This document shows, piece after piece, positions 21,600 to 32,547 of a stretch of 64,000 bases of DNA (positions are counted from its first letter, which is position 1; every line of letters begins with the position of its first letter). Source of the DNA: Agarophyton chilense (taxonomy: Eukaryota; Rhodophyta; Florideophyceae; Gracilariales; Gracilariaceae); contig JARGXX010000068.1 of assembly GCA_030374765.1 (NCBI GenBank), positions 4,464,001-4,528,000 on the forward strand, given 5' to 3'. The notes beneath the pieces were generated by a model, which saw nothing but the letters and a program-made list of their open reading frames with translations, did no database searches and had not been told where the DNA came from. The position numbers and the translations under genes were made by a program.

Positions 21600-22945
21600 T
21601 CGGAGGATCCTGAGGTAAAGGAGAGCGAAGTACACCTATTGGACTGGGAAACAATACCGCCAAATTCGGCACCATCTGAGGTTATTGCGATAGACCCGGA
21701 GGAAAAAGAACTCCTCCCTATAACTATTGAGGAACTTCTACAGGGGCAGGTCGAAGACGAGTACTGCAAGGAAACAGCCCAATTGGTAGGAACCCCAGGA
21801 TGCCTCATCGACTATGACCGATTTGGACTACTATGTCGCCGCTCACTGCTGGATGGAGTACTCCTACGGGTAATACCAACTTCATTAAGGGCGCGATTCC
21901 TTTACCCCGCCCATTTCACCGGCTTGGCTGGTCACCCTGGAGGCCGACGAATGTACTAGACCCTAAGAAAGTTCTTCTACGGGCCACAAATGGCGCGGGA
22001 CCTATGGCAAACCGCACGGAACTGTGCATCGTGCTCACAAATCCGAGGGTCTTGCACCCACCATCAGGCCAAATTGAAGCTCTTCCCCGCCGAAGGTCCG
22101 ATGGAATTTGTCGCAATGGATATACTTGGGCCTTTGCCTAAGTCGTTCCATGGGAAACGGGTTGTTTTGGTTATAACTGATAGGTTTACCAAACTTTATC
22201 GAGCCCTACACCTAGGAGACACAACGGCCACCGATGTCGTCACGGCCTTCTTGCCCCACTGGGTATTTCCATATGGCATGCCACTATACTTTATTACCGA
22301 TAACGGCAGCCAGTTTGTATCCAAATTCTTCTAGCATGTCTGTGCTACCTTAGGTATCAAACATATGACCACCACGGTGTACCACCCGCAAACCAATGGC
22401 CAAGCCGAACGCTTCAACTGCACCCTTCTGGACCGATGGCGCACTACATTTTTCAGCACTAATTGGACTGGGACGAATACGTTGAGCCACTGGTTTATGC
22501 CTACAACACGCAGGTGCACGCTTCCACAGGGACAACGCCTTTCGACTTAACGCTAACGAGAGCGCCGCCGCCGATAGATGTTGAACTTCAGGAATCGATC
22601 ATACCCCAAGACATAAGCGAATGAATGACTCCGACGCAGGCGAAGCGCTACTTGCGCCGACGCATTGACCGCATTCCCCAGTCGGCCAAAACTCTACTAA
22701 CCAAAGCCCAACGGCGCTACAAGTGCAATTTCGACAAAGCCGTTTGGAACACACCGACCTTTAAGAAAGGAGATCTGGTTTACCTGGACCGGCCACCGAA
22801 GGACAGTGAGGAACTCGAGGACACTACGCGGAAGCTCTTACCCCGCTCTACTGGACCATACAAAGTCCTTAATGCGAATGATCACACCATCACTTTTCTC
22901 ATTGATGGCCTACAGGGCACTGTGTCTATTGACGGCGTGACATGA
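21600..22945 (+). pseudogene. Chromovirus integrase of copy B, frameshifted
   Basis: HHCC zinc finger (HFTGLAGHPGG, then CASCSQ), a TAG at 21957-21959 after RRMY (a position usually followed by Trp), then the catalytic core: VAMDILGP (first Asp), FITDNGSQF (second Asp) and TVYHPQTNGQAER (third acidic residue), with a TAG after SKFF (22332-22334). The C-terminal part is frameshifted near 22500 and resumes at 22625-22945 with FKKGDLVYLDR and the GPYKVL segment. Confidence 0.8.
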
Positions 22946-23077
22946 GCTCCTAGTTCCTCCGCACCACGAACGTCCCAGCCCCCTGGCCCAACGGAAGCAC
23001 CACGACCTCAGGTCGACACTCAAGTCTCCACACCCTCTAAGGCAGTTCCCGAGGACTCGAATAGCCCCACGGAAACG

Positions 23078-23542
23078 ATGTTGAAGGCCAACTACTATGA
23101 CCCATCGCTCCAAACCGACTCCGATGGATTCGCCCCTCTGGACCACACTCTCCTTCCGGAGGATGAACACCAACCGGAAAATATGATTGAGTGCATCATC
23201 TCCGCCGGGATGAGAGAAGATGGAACTATGCACTATCGCGTCCGTTGGTTCGGCTACACACCTGAGGAAGATGCTTGGAAAGAGCCTCAAACCATTCCTG
23301 CTAATTTTATCGCCCGCTATTGGCGCAGAGTCAGCCACTCAAAGCGCGGCCTTCCGGAGGGGGCACCCAAGTGGCGCAGAATCAGCCACTCGGAGCGCGG
23401 CTTTCAGGAGGGGGCAAACATTGGTCCGAATAATCCCAAAACGCCTCCCAAACCGGCTCCCAACACGACTGTTCGCCGGAGCACGACGGTTCGTCGTAGC
23501 TCCCGCATCAGGGAACAAAGTCAGTCCTTTGGAGTCACCTGA
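23078..23542 (+). pseudogene. Chromodomain C-terminus of copy B integrase
   Basis: The chromodomain core reads YRVRWFGYTPEEDAWKEPQ (about residues 54-72 of the frame), identifying the element as a chromovirus. In such elements this domain targets integration to methylated-histone chromatin. A 51-bp tandem duplication (23320-23420) repeats WRRVSHSKRG and WRRISHSERG. A TGA after SIDGVT (22943-22945) separates it from integrase, again likely a former Trp. Confidence 0.8.
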
Positions 23543-23724
23543 AGAAGACCCAGGACGCTCTCAAGATTGGACGCCGTCCCGGGGCACGCAAATTTGAGAT
23601 ACAAGAAAGACCTTGGGAAAGCACAAGCACTACTTTATTTAACTTACTCGAGTAATTAATAAAGGCCTAACAGCCCTCGGTATGACCTCAAGGTTGGCGG
23701 AAGCGCTTCGAACACCAACAGGAC

Positions 23725-24235
23725 TCACTGGGGCGGCGTAGGAGTAACTCCGTCGTCCTCATTGGAACCTGCAGAAGCGAAACCGGAACTAGGGTCACCC
23801 GAGGAGCCAACAGGACCACCTGAACAGGCCCCAGCGAGCCGAGCACGCTTCTTCGGCGGAGATTCTCCTGAGGAACTATTGTCACCATCGGAAACCTCCC
23901 GATCACCCAAATTGAGACCATACCGGGCATGCAAGTCGGCAGTAACCCTCTGTGACATCGCCTGCGCATTTTGCTGCAGAAGATTGACCATGGCGGTTTT
24001 TAGATCCTGATCCAGTTGGAAATCCGCGGCGTATCGCACCGAACGACGCGCGTAGGAGTAAGTTTTCCTTTGGACTGTGGCAATGTCCGTCGAGGCATTA
24101 ATTCCAACGGGACGGCAGAATGGCATGACGCACTGCCCGCGGATTTCGTCCGATGTTTTGTTCATAGTGGCCCCCGGGGCGCTCATAAGTTACTTGGTAT
24201 CCCGAGGAGCTCCCCGCTTGGTTGTTCGAAGCCAT
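23725..24235 (-). CDS. Antisense ORF between chromovirus pol and 3' LTR
   Basis: A 153-codon minus-strand frame (24186-23725) ends in PTPPQ. It contains a helical block (AMVNLLQQNAQAMSQ) and a basic SPPKKRARLAG stretch like a nuclear localisation signal. An ATG at 24235 (MASNNQAG) opens an overlapping frame that would need one frameshift to join it. A TTATAAG box lies about 95 nt upstream (24328-24335). Antisense genes at this position are known in plant Ty3/gypsy groups such as Retand and RIRE2. Function unknown. Confidence 0.4.
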
Positions 24236-24868
24236 GGTGCCGCTGCCAACAGGTTGGTCCGCCGGGAAATGGTTAGGGACACCGACGGAATCGACATAGT
24301 TCGGAGGGAGCATGGCATATCCGACGGGCTTATAAGGCGATCGCGGCATCGCGCGCGACCAATGGAGGAATACCGCGAAGAGAAGAAGGAAAGATGAAAC
24401 CGAATCGGGCAGGATGACTGATATCATCTTGAATGGAGGAAGCGCGCACCGTGGTTCACGGCGGACAACGCGCGTAGGGTCGCCAAAAAAATACCGAAGG
24501 ATAGAAAAAGCGGCAAGGAACCTCCCCCCCCCCGGTGCACGTACAGTATCTTAGGTGAACTAATTTCCAACCTGGCGCCAAGGGTCAGCTTTTACGCACT
24601 GGTACCCCCGAGGATGGTGGCGATGCGACCCCCCGTCGCGCCCACTGGTAACGAGAACAACTAACCCCCGGGATGGTCATAAGACGCTGACATGTCGGGC
24701 ACGGCACCGCTCGTGTCCAGTCCATTAGGACGCTGAGGATCACGACGTTCCGACCCCGAAGGAAAGAATGGAGGTTCACCCATAGGTCCAGCTAGAGCCA
24801 GGTCCCCTGGAGCAGTTATGAAACCATCTGGACTTCGCCGTGACGGTCGAATCCTAAGGAGGGAGATA

Positions 24869-25309
24869 TGTGAAGAAGCGATAATAACCGTTGAGCCCGG
24901 TAAGCCGCCGGGCCTTGAAGGATCTTGCAGGTGACACGTGTACCGGTCGTCCTCAGGTGGATTCATGTAGATTATTAATTCAATTAGTGTAATAGATTAA
25001 CAATACAGTGCCAGGGAGATCTCAGCGCCTCGTCAGTACTATTTACTTGGCTCCAGTGACGCTTCTCCCTTAGAGTAGGGTTGGCACCGTTAGGAGACTA
25101 AATAACCCCCTTCGGTATATTAGTTCCACCCTTTGGTCTTCAAGCCATCGTTTCTGTAGCTCCAACTTGTAGGACTACGCATTAGACACCATCCCATCGC
25201 ACCAAGTACTCTGGGAGTGCCGCCGTCAAGGATTCGAACATCAAGACCCGCTCTACCACGCCACCACCGGTCGAAACACGTACGCTGACCCATTCGTCAT
25301 TGCGTTACA
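24869..25309 (+). repeat. 3' LTR of chromovirus copy B
   Basis: It begins TGTGAAGAAGCG after a purine tract and ends TTGCGTTACA. It is complete (441 bp) and followed by the target duplication GGTGC at 25310-25314. Confidence 0.85.
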
Positions 25310-26395
25310 GGTGCCTACCTTACTCTAAGGGAGAAGCGTCTCTCGAGCCAAGTAAATAGCGATGGCGAGGCGCTGGGATCTCCCTGGCACTGTAATGCTA
25401 ATCTATTTGTAGTGCAACGCCAAGGGCAGCGGAAACACACGAAGATGTCCGAGTCTTCTTCCAAGGAGGGTAGCACGGCGACGGAGCCTCTCCGGAGTGA
25501 ACACGACTAAGTCGGGGTGTAAGGCCGAGGTTCACCGGCACGCCAAGCGGGGAGAGTGCGGGATGCTGGAAGGGAGCAGACCAGGTATGAGCTGTATTCC
25601 ACGGGAGTGGGCAAGTCTCGAGATCGAGTAATGCACCCACAGGAGTGGCGGTAAACCCGGTAAGCCGGCGCGCGGCACACGCGCGAGCGGCACGAATAAC
25701 CAACCACAAAGCAAAAGGGGGAGCTACCACGGGAGTGGGTAAGCGATAAAGGGGGGACCACCCAGTGGGGGCGATCGGGGGCATGGGCCACGAGAGCCAA
25801 AAGAAATATGTAGCAAACCCAATAATGGGGCGAGAACACGGCAGTGGTATGAAAGATATACACGCTAACAGCGGTGAGTCTCTTGTTGAGGCAGGGTGGA
25901 TAAGTCTACCGTTAGTAACGCGGCTTCACCTCCGTAGAGTGTGGAAGACTCGCGAAAGCGGAAAAAGACTTAGAGCCAAGAACCCTGGTTGGGGAGGTTT
26001 ACTGAGTGTCAGGGCGAGATCGGCCTGGCCCTATATAGTGTAGAGTACTGTAGAAAACTCCCTAACCTAGTGTAATAAATCTAAATAAATAGAGAACATA
26101 TCCAGCAATGCTGTGCCAGCCTCTCCTTGGCCAACCACGTTACACGTGTGTCAGTTGCACCCAAGTCGGGGCCACGGCGCGCTGCAGCTACGCCATGCGC
26201 ATCCGAATGTTTCGGGAAAATTACTTAATCCTTCAGAACCCCTCCCAGAGGGCGTGCACCACACTATTACACTAATTAAAATGGAATAAAAATCTACATG
26301 AGCCCACCTGAGGTCGGCTAGTCCACATGGCGTCTGTAAGATAAATCAGGCCCTTGCGGGTTACAGGGCTCAATCGTTACCGTTTCTCCTTCACA
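25310..26395 (-). repeat. Proximal half of copy A 5' LTR, itself interrupted
   Basis: 25310-25407 and 26264-26395 together are the reverse complement of the first half of the chromovirus LTR, ending CTCCTTCACA. With 15470-15692 they form one LTR split by copy B. A second insertion (25408-26263) lies inside. Confidence 0.75.
25408..26263 (+). repeat. Solo LTR of a third family (Y), 856 bp
   Basis: It begins TGTAGTGC and ends GCACCACA (7 of 8 inverted terminal bases). It is flanked by CTATT at 25403-25407 and 26264-26268, and the uninterrupted target is seen in the other LTR copies. CCTATATAG near 26030 could be a promoter TATA, with AATAAATC and AAATAAATA shortly after as possible polyadenylation signals. 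Imperfect CCACGGGAGTGGG repeats lie at 25595-25745. No coding sequence. Confidence 0.8.
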
Positions 26396-28724
26396 GGAAC
26401 CATACGAGGCTCTTACGCATCATGGATCAAGACCTATGTGGCGCCATAGCCGCAACAACCGCGAGGTATCCACTTAAACTCCGTAACAAGAGGCCATCTT
26501 CCAGTCTTGACGCCGGAGGAAGAAGCCGTGCTCTTGGAAGCAGATAGTTCTTTTGCGGACCAGAACAGCCCACTTTCCAAACAAAGCGTACGCGTTCTCG
26601 TCCAGGAACATATACATCTTTCTCCTCCCATGCGACAATATGATATAAAGATACAGAAAGGCAGGCCCTGCCTTAACGTAATTCAAGCATTTACAAATTG
26701 AAACGACCTAAAGATTCAACACATCCAAATAGTCGAAAACAAGCGAATAGCCGCAGTGCCTCCACCAACATTGGCTCAGCACATATCTAGAGTTCACGCC
26801 TCTAATGAGAGGTACAAAATCAAGAATCCTAAATATATTTTCAACACAGATCATTCAAGAGCCTCTTTTTTCAAAATGATAGGCCGACGTTTTCGTTAGC
26901 GTATAAGAGCAAATGGAGCCAGACTCGTGCAAAATGATTTGAAAACAGAAGACTATTTTGGAAGGGTATGTAGAGCAACGCATGCGCGTATAACCGGTCG
27001 GGGCACCATTCATATGGCGTCCGATATATCGGAGACCACGTCAACTATTTTATGATTAATATTATTTTTTAATATTTTAGACACCTTAGAAGAAATGTTA
27101 GTTAAGTCTCTATAGTATCACCGTAGTAGACGGATGGATGTGCAAGGCTTGGGTTACAAGAATGATACGTTTATGGACCAGGATTAGTTTGCACTACCAT
27201 AGTCTACACGTATAGTTCACTGTAAAGAATAGACTTAAGCGATGGCTTCACCGCCATGGCTGCCACCAAGTAAATGCAAACTGAGTGCTTGGCTCTAGAT
27301 TATGTCGCCTACACGAGTCCCCGTCTCTAAACGGGAGAAACCGCGACCAATTTAGCTAATAATTCCCCTCGGGAAGCTCAGGCGTCACTGTAACATCGTA
27401 ATTGGTGTTTTCTTTTTTTATTGGTTTTTCTGTGTTAAGGTCAGTACACCGTCCCTATATAGGGTTGTTTTTACCCGTATTTATTTGGCTTATCCAGTGT
27501 GGATACACCTTTTATAGGTCTGTACGCTTGGTTGTGCGTTCTACTTTGCCCTAAATTTTCGCTCTACAATTTGCCGTTTTCCACTGAATACCCTTCCACT
27601 TGGATCCTCTTTTGATTTTTTTCCCCTTTTTCTGGTTTCATCACCTTCGAAGGTATTACCTGAACCATCGTGGTATTACACGCACGCATCGGTGGCACAA
27701 AGGCTCGTTCGCTGAGTTACTTCTCCTCACGAGAGCAGGACTCGAACAACCGAGAGATATTACCCCATCTGGGATTGCTCTACAGAGTAACCGTAATTCC
27801 CGCCGTGTCGGCGTGTAGAGAACCATTAAAACCTGTCGTAATATTTTCGCGGGTGATGAAACACTACCACAAAGATCTCCGTGTAATGCAGACTCCTCAT
27901 TCTGTGCTAACACCGTGCTTGATACCAACAGAATATTTGAATAGGCGACATGGTTGTTTTAGAGACCATTTTGCTGCGCAGTGGTAGCAAGCATTTTCTC
28001 CTTCTTCGCGACGGATTAAGTGCTCACGTTCAGTGCAGTACAATGAATCTCTTCAAAGATCACAGAAAGTTTTTCGTTGTGCTCCTTGCGCACACTTTTC
28101 ATTTAGTCCAGCAACTTGATGTCAGTGTTTTCAAATCTTATAATTCATTTCTGCAGAGAGAGCTTCATTAGGCGGCTCGACAGAAGTCAAAACGGAATGC
28201 GTTTGATTTGAATCGGTGCACTGATAACGCATATTATAAATCACTTATGGCTCCGAACATAAGATCTAGATTTCATAGGACAGTTTTTTGAAATGTGGAA
28301 TTGATGAAACCAAATGTTGCTCCCCTGCGAATGCATGTTGGAAAAAAAAAGTTTTATGGATATTCTGGTGTCAGTTACAGCAAAGCTTTTCCAGACAAAA
28401 TCGTACGATACTTTGTGACGCGCTTGCCGAAGAAGATGGCTCTGTCTGTATATATACTACAACTGGTTGCAATCTCATGTCAGACGGAGTACCTGGGGCG
28501 CTAAAAAAAGAAGCGTAGTAGGGCTCGTGAAGGCGGAAGTTGGAGTGAAAGCGGACAAACAGATGAGATCGCTGCGTACGAGGAGCGGAAGGCAGATGTT
28601 TGCCGCCTCATTCATTTGGTTTCTGAGAGAACAATTCGGCGTCAACGGTTTGATAGCACCCGAAAAATACGCCTTGAAGTTAGGCAAGCAAAAGTGTAAG
28701 CGCTTTTTTATTATTTATGATTAA
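26396..28724 (+). pseudogene. Pogo-like (DDE_1) transposase remnant
   Basis: An N-terminal CENP-B-type helix-turn-helix block (TPEEEAVLLEADSSFADQN with PLSKQSV, 26507 on) is followed by the first catalytic region (IFNTDHSRASFFK, near 26840). The second and third regions lie at 27995-28170 (LLLRDGLSAH, then QQLDVSVFKSY). About 900 bp between about 27050 and 27950 do not fit the transposase and may be another insertion (a CCCTATATAGGG palindrome lies near 27453). Downstream pieces (28200-28510) continue in broken frames. Stops and shifts throughout. Confidence 0.6.
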
Positions 28725-29507
28725 GGAAGGGGTCTTCAATGTCGATTCTTGCCTACTAGTTTGCGGGCAGTGTGCAAAGTACGAAGGTCTGGACTACAGC
28801 CATCGTTCAAGTCCGGTTTCGGAGATCGATCCGTTGTAGTGAAGCGCATCTACAAATTTTCGATGACTTGTCGATTTACCGATCGGACTGTTTCCTTCGT
28901 AGTTGTATTGTTGTGCTGTTCTTCTAGATAGAAAGGAATAGAGGGCAACGAAGCAAGCACAGCAACCACGTGTAGCCCAATAGAAGACTTTGTTAGATGA
29001 CATGATGACGTTGTCATCTCGACTCGTCAATTGTGCGCGTGGAAGACGGGGAGACGGGAAGACGGGAAGACGGGAAGACGAAAAGACGAAAAGACTTGCA
29101 GTGCTTACAGTGGCATTAACCGCTGCAGGCTTTGCCGCAGCGGTGACGTGGCCGCGCGCCAACCGCCGCCCTCCAAACATCCAATTCGCGCCATAGATCA
29201 GCTTCCAAATCACACGCTGCTGACAGAGCTTACAGCAGCCCTTCCAAACAGGCTATGCCAAACGGCGCTCTGTCTAGCTACAGAGCTGCCCAGTCGGGGT
29301 ACAGTGCCACACGCACGGAGCGGCACCCACTTCACTTGCCCACGTGCCTGCCCTCGCGTCGGCTCAAAAACAGCGCGCGCCGCGCACTTTGTGAGCTTCA
29401 TACTGCTCCCGCTCCGACTAAGCGTCTTACGGTGCCCTTCGTTTCGCTTCCCCCCCACCTCACGTTGCTTCTCCGTTGCCTCGCCTGTTTGTTTGCTCCC
29501 CGTCGCG
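28725..29507. other. Upstream region of the kinase gene
   Basis: Transition from transposon to host DNA. No convincing gene. It includes an 8-bp tandem repeat (29042-29095) and GC-rich sequence before the kinase start codon, probably promoter and 5' UTR. Confidence 0.5.
29042..29095. repeat. 8-bp tandem repeat (GAAGACGG variants)
   Basis: About six and a half copies of an 8-mer of the form GAAGACGG, drifting to AAAGACGA at the right. It lies about 410 bp upstream of the kinase ATG. Confidence 0.8.
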
Positions 29508-30777
29508 ATGGCCGAGAACTTTAGACACGGTATGCCTGAGGAGCTGGCTGGATGGCTTTACAAGAAGCAGCGCGTGTTCCCTACCAAGAAGCGCCGTTAT
29601 TTCAAACTGGCTAGTCAGGTGCTCTCAAGTCACGTCCGAAACGTAAGTATTTCCGTTCTTACCCTCTTCCCCCGCCTCCCCGTGTGACGTCTCCCGACCG
29701 CATCGTCTAACCGTTCCACCCCCTCAATGCTGCATCTCCGTCACACAGAACTCCGACCCGAGTTGGGAGCAAAACTTGTTGGGAGCAGATGTCGTCGGAG
29801 TCGAGGGCGCCCGGCGAATCGTCGTTATGTGCCCAGATCGTACCATCCGTCTCGTAACCGATACCCCAAATGACTACTACCACTGGTTGGATGCTTTGCA
29901 AAAAGCGGCCAATCGTCGCATCGAAGATTACTATGAGCTAGGGCAATCGCTCGGTGAGGGCGCCTTCGCAAAAGTCGTCATGGGTCTCGATCGCACAACG
30001 CTGGAGAAGTTCGCAGTGAAGATCATTGAGAAGCAAAGTGACGATGAACTTGGTCAGCAATTCGTTTGGCGTGAGCTCAACGTTATGAAGAACGTCAATC
30101 ACCCCAACATTGTCCGCACCTATGATATTTTTGACACCAAAAATCGCTTGTACATTGTATTGGAGTACATGCCTGGGGGTACACTGGGAGAAATACTCAA
30201 GAAAGTGGGCCGATTTACAGAAGGCCAGGCAAAGATTATCCTTTCCGACATCCTGAATGGAGTTGCTTATCTTCACGACAAGTCCATCGTTCATCGTGAC
30301 CTTAAGCTCAAAAACATACTATGCGACACAAAGGAAATGCCTGTTCGCGTCAAGTTGGCTGACTTTGGGCTCGCAAATTTCGTCGGCGTGCGCACGATTT
30401 CGAAGGTCGCCTTGAAGAGCCAAGTCGGTTCCCCTCACTATGTGGCGCCTGAAGTTCTAAGAGAAGAGCCCTACGGACCTGTTGTAGATACCTGGGCTGT
30501 TGGTGTTATTCTTCATATCATGCTCACAAGAAGATATCCCTTTGCTGGTGAAACTATTCAAGAAACGCTGGAACTCGTGGTCCGCGGCCGCTTTTCGCTT
30601 ATTGGTTCCGAATGGGACCGAATTTCGGAAGACGCCAAGAGCCTGTTGCAGGGCTTACTCAATGAGGATCCCCAGGAACGACTCACAGCGAGGGATGCTC
30701 TTGCGCATCCTTGGTTTTCAGATCTTAAGCACATACTGAGCGAGCACAAGATGAAGGTTCACCCGCCCGTCTTGTAG
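29508..30777 (+). CDS. PH-domain serine/threonine kinase, CAMK-like
   Basis: Two exons (29508-29642 and 29749-30777) encode 387 residues. The 106-nt intron is GTAAGT...ACACAG, phase 0. Residues about 10-97 form a PH domain (GWLYKKQ...KRRYFKL, split by the intron; the closing helix is YYHWLDALQKA). Residues about 107-361 form a kinase: LGEGAFAKV loop, Lys136 (FAVKI), HRD 227-229, DFG 250-252 and the VAPEVL element. All catalytic residues are present. PH domains bind phosphoinositides, so membrane recruitment is likely, and the catalytic domain is closest in style to CAMK/AMPK kinases (family inference). ATG 29508 begins just before the PH core and no upstream ATG is better placed. Confidence 0.9.
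29643..29748 (+). other. Intron of the PH-kinase gene
   Basis: GTAAGT donor, CACACAG acceptor, pyrimidine-rich (C and T), 106 nt, phase 0, falling between two strands of the PH domain. Joining the exons gives one uninterrupted frame. Confidence 0.9.
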
Positions 30778-32547
30778 GCGTGGGTGAGATTGTCGTACAT
30801 ATAGTTTTTGCTGCGTTGTAGTTTCGATGGAAACGCACTGTTGTGTTCATATTCTCTTTCGTTTCTTCTGAGATGATTGGTTTTACGGGGCAACACTAAT
30901 TATCGTGTCTGTCCTGCTTTCAAGGTGTCAAGTGGTCAGTATATTTGTGTCCAATGTATTGTGATCCGCACCGCTCGTGTTGTTATGCCGCCGAGATGAT
31001 GGAGATGCTTAAGAAATGTGCGATGTGGCATGTGATCTCGTACAGAATCTGCCCTCCCGTGCACCCGAAGCACCTCGCGCATGTCTCCCAACAGTCCTCG
31101 TGCGAAGAGCTTGGTTCTTTCGATTCTTTCATATATATATATTATGCCCTTTTTCGATATCTTTTTGTAGCTAGCGATATCGGAGGCTCTCGGTACCCAG
31201 CGAACCAGAGTGGACATTGGCGTTACGCCCGCTTTTATGAAACAAATATGAGCGGTTCTAGTGGGATACCGTTGTACAAATAGTCTGTGCCAAAGGACTT
31301 CTACACGGTTCGGCGTGGGTAACTCTTAGCTCGTCACTTTTTAGGCAAACGAACTCTTGCCAGATGCATTTAAGGGCCCTTCGGATTTCTCTTCATTAAC
31401 ACTCGGTGGGCAGCAACCCCTTATCTCTCAACCCTCAACCCTCAACCTTACTTGCACTGTCATTCGTCATTCACGTGTCATTATTATTGGCGTTTCTTGG
31501 AAAACGTGCTGCGCCGCTGGCACCAATCGCGATCGTTGTCATATCTTGTTCATTCATGGAGGATTTGTGGTGTCTTCCAACTCATACCGGGGCGCAAAAA
31601 GAAACAGAAAACTCTGATTGCCACTTGGTTATTTGCACCTCTGTTCCGTCAAACATTTACCCTTCTTAGTCCGTTTTTCGCTTAAATATCCACATCCCGG
31701 CTTCCCGGCCAGCAACTACCCTTTGTCCTTTATTTCATAACATTCATGTGGTTACGGTACTTGCTCCAAATAGAAGAAAGTTGATAACACGAAGTGTGAA
31801 CTGTGCCTATGTTTCTGGGACTTTCCGATCAAAGCGATGGTTCGAAAGTAGTCGTGACCCTCGTTAACATGTGTACTGAATCGAGGCCGGCAGTACCAAT
31901 ATCTTTTAAGATATTCTTACTGCCGGTCTCGATGCAATATGCTGTAGATATGTGTCATTAAAACCCGATGAAGCATTCCAGGTGATTTGGACTACAGTTA
32001 TGTGACACATGCCTGCACTGTAAATATCTCCATCTGCGTTTCTGGTCCATTTCAGTGCATGCAGAAAACCCTTCCATGACATACGTCATGCAAAGAAGCC
32101 AGAAATGACGACAAGCGCACGTTCTGCTGCAAGCGATGTGATTGACGGCATTTTGGATATGGTCGTTAAGGGCAGCACCACAATTCGTCCAAGTCGCTTC
32201 GGAACCGCACCTTCAAACCGGTTTCACCAAACCAATTTGGTGGCATAAATATGAACCCGATTTCATATTAGAAGCGGATTTGTTCGTTTGTAGCCCGACT
32301 GCCAGCAGGACCGAGAGCTACGTGTCTTTTTAATGTTATGAGAGAATACCCATCATCTATTCTCGTTTACACATGACTCAAGAACATACCTGGATGCAAT
32401 AGACGGAAACATTTCGAGTTGAAATCCGTTTTGCCTGAAGAGTTAAACGTTTTCCTGTTGTTTGACAGCCTCGTTCCATCCCAATATCCTTTCTCGTCTT
32501 GGTTTGAGGAGGAATCCTCTGCTTTACTGCAACAATTGACAATCCAC
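30778..32547. other. Intergenic, no clear gene
   Basis: Short frames only. It holds the kinase 3' region, an AT-rich ATATATATAT run near 31132-31141 and a strong hairpin (31880-31933). A small frame at 32105-32248 (+) shows no recognisable features. Confidence 0.5.
31880..31933. repeat. Near-perfect 26-bp inverted repeat with 2-nt loop
   Basis: Arms 31880-31905 and 31908-31933 pair over 26 bases with three mismatches and a TT loop. The core CCGGCAGTA / TACTGCCGG is perfect. It could be a small-RNA hairpin, a terminator-like structure or a short palindromic mobile element. Confidence 0.75.

Larger units (their letters stand above)
15693..25309 (+). mobile_element. Ty3/gypsy chromovirus copy B, nearly full length, inactivated
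   Basis: Plus-strand order: rearranged 5' LTR (15693-16138), leader, gag, protease, RT, RNase H, integrase, chromodomain, antisense ORF, purine tract (AAGGAGGGAGATA) and 3' LTR (24869-25309). It is inserted in the 5' LTR of copy A with a 5-bp duplication GGTGC (15688-15692 and 25310-25314). A 666-bp foreign LTR interrupts pol. Many in-frame stops, several at former Trp codons, and a frameshift in integrase disable it. TGGTCTCCAGACAT just after the 5' LTR (16138) is a candidate primer site. Confidence 0.85.

Noticed and set aside
7913-22945. Reassigned genetic code (TGA read as Trp)
   Set aside because: Host genes here end in TGA (AKR, GSN-motif gene, Hc1-like), and copy A retains TGG at the matching sites, so the TGAs are mutations.
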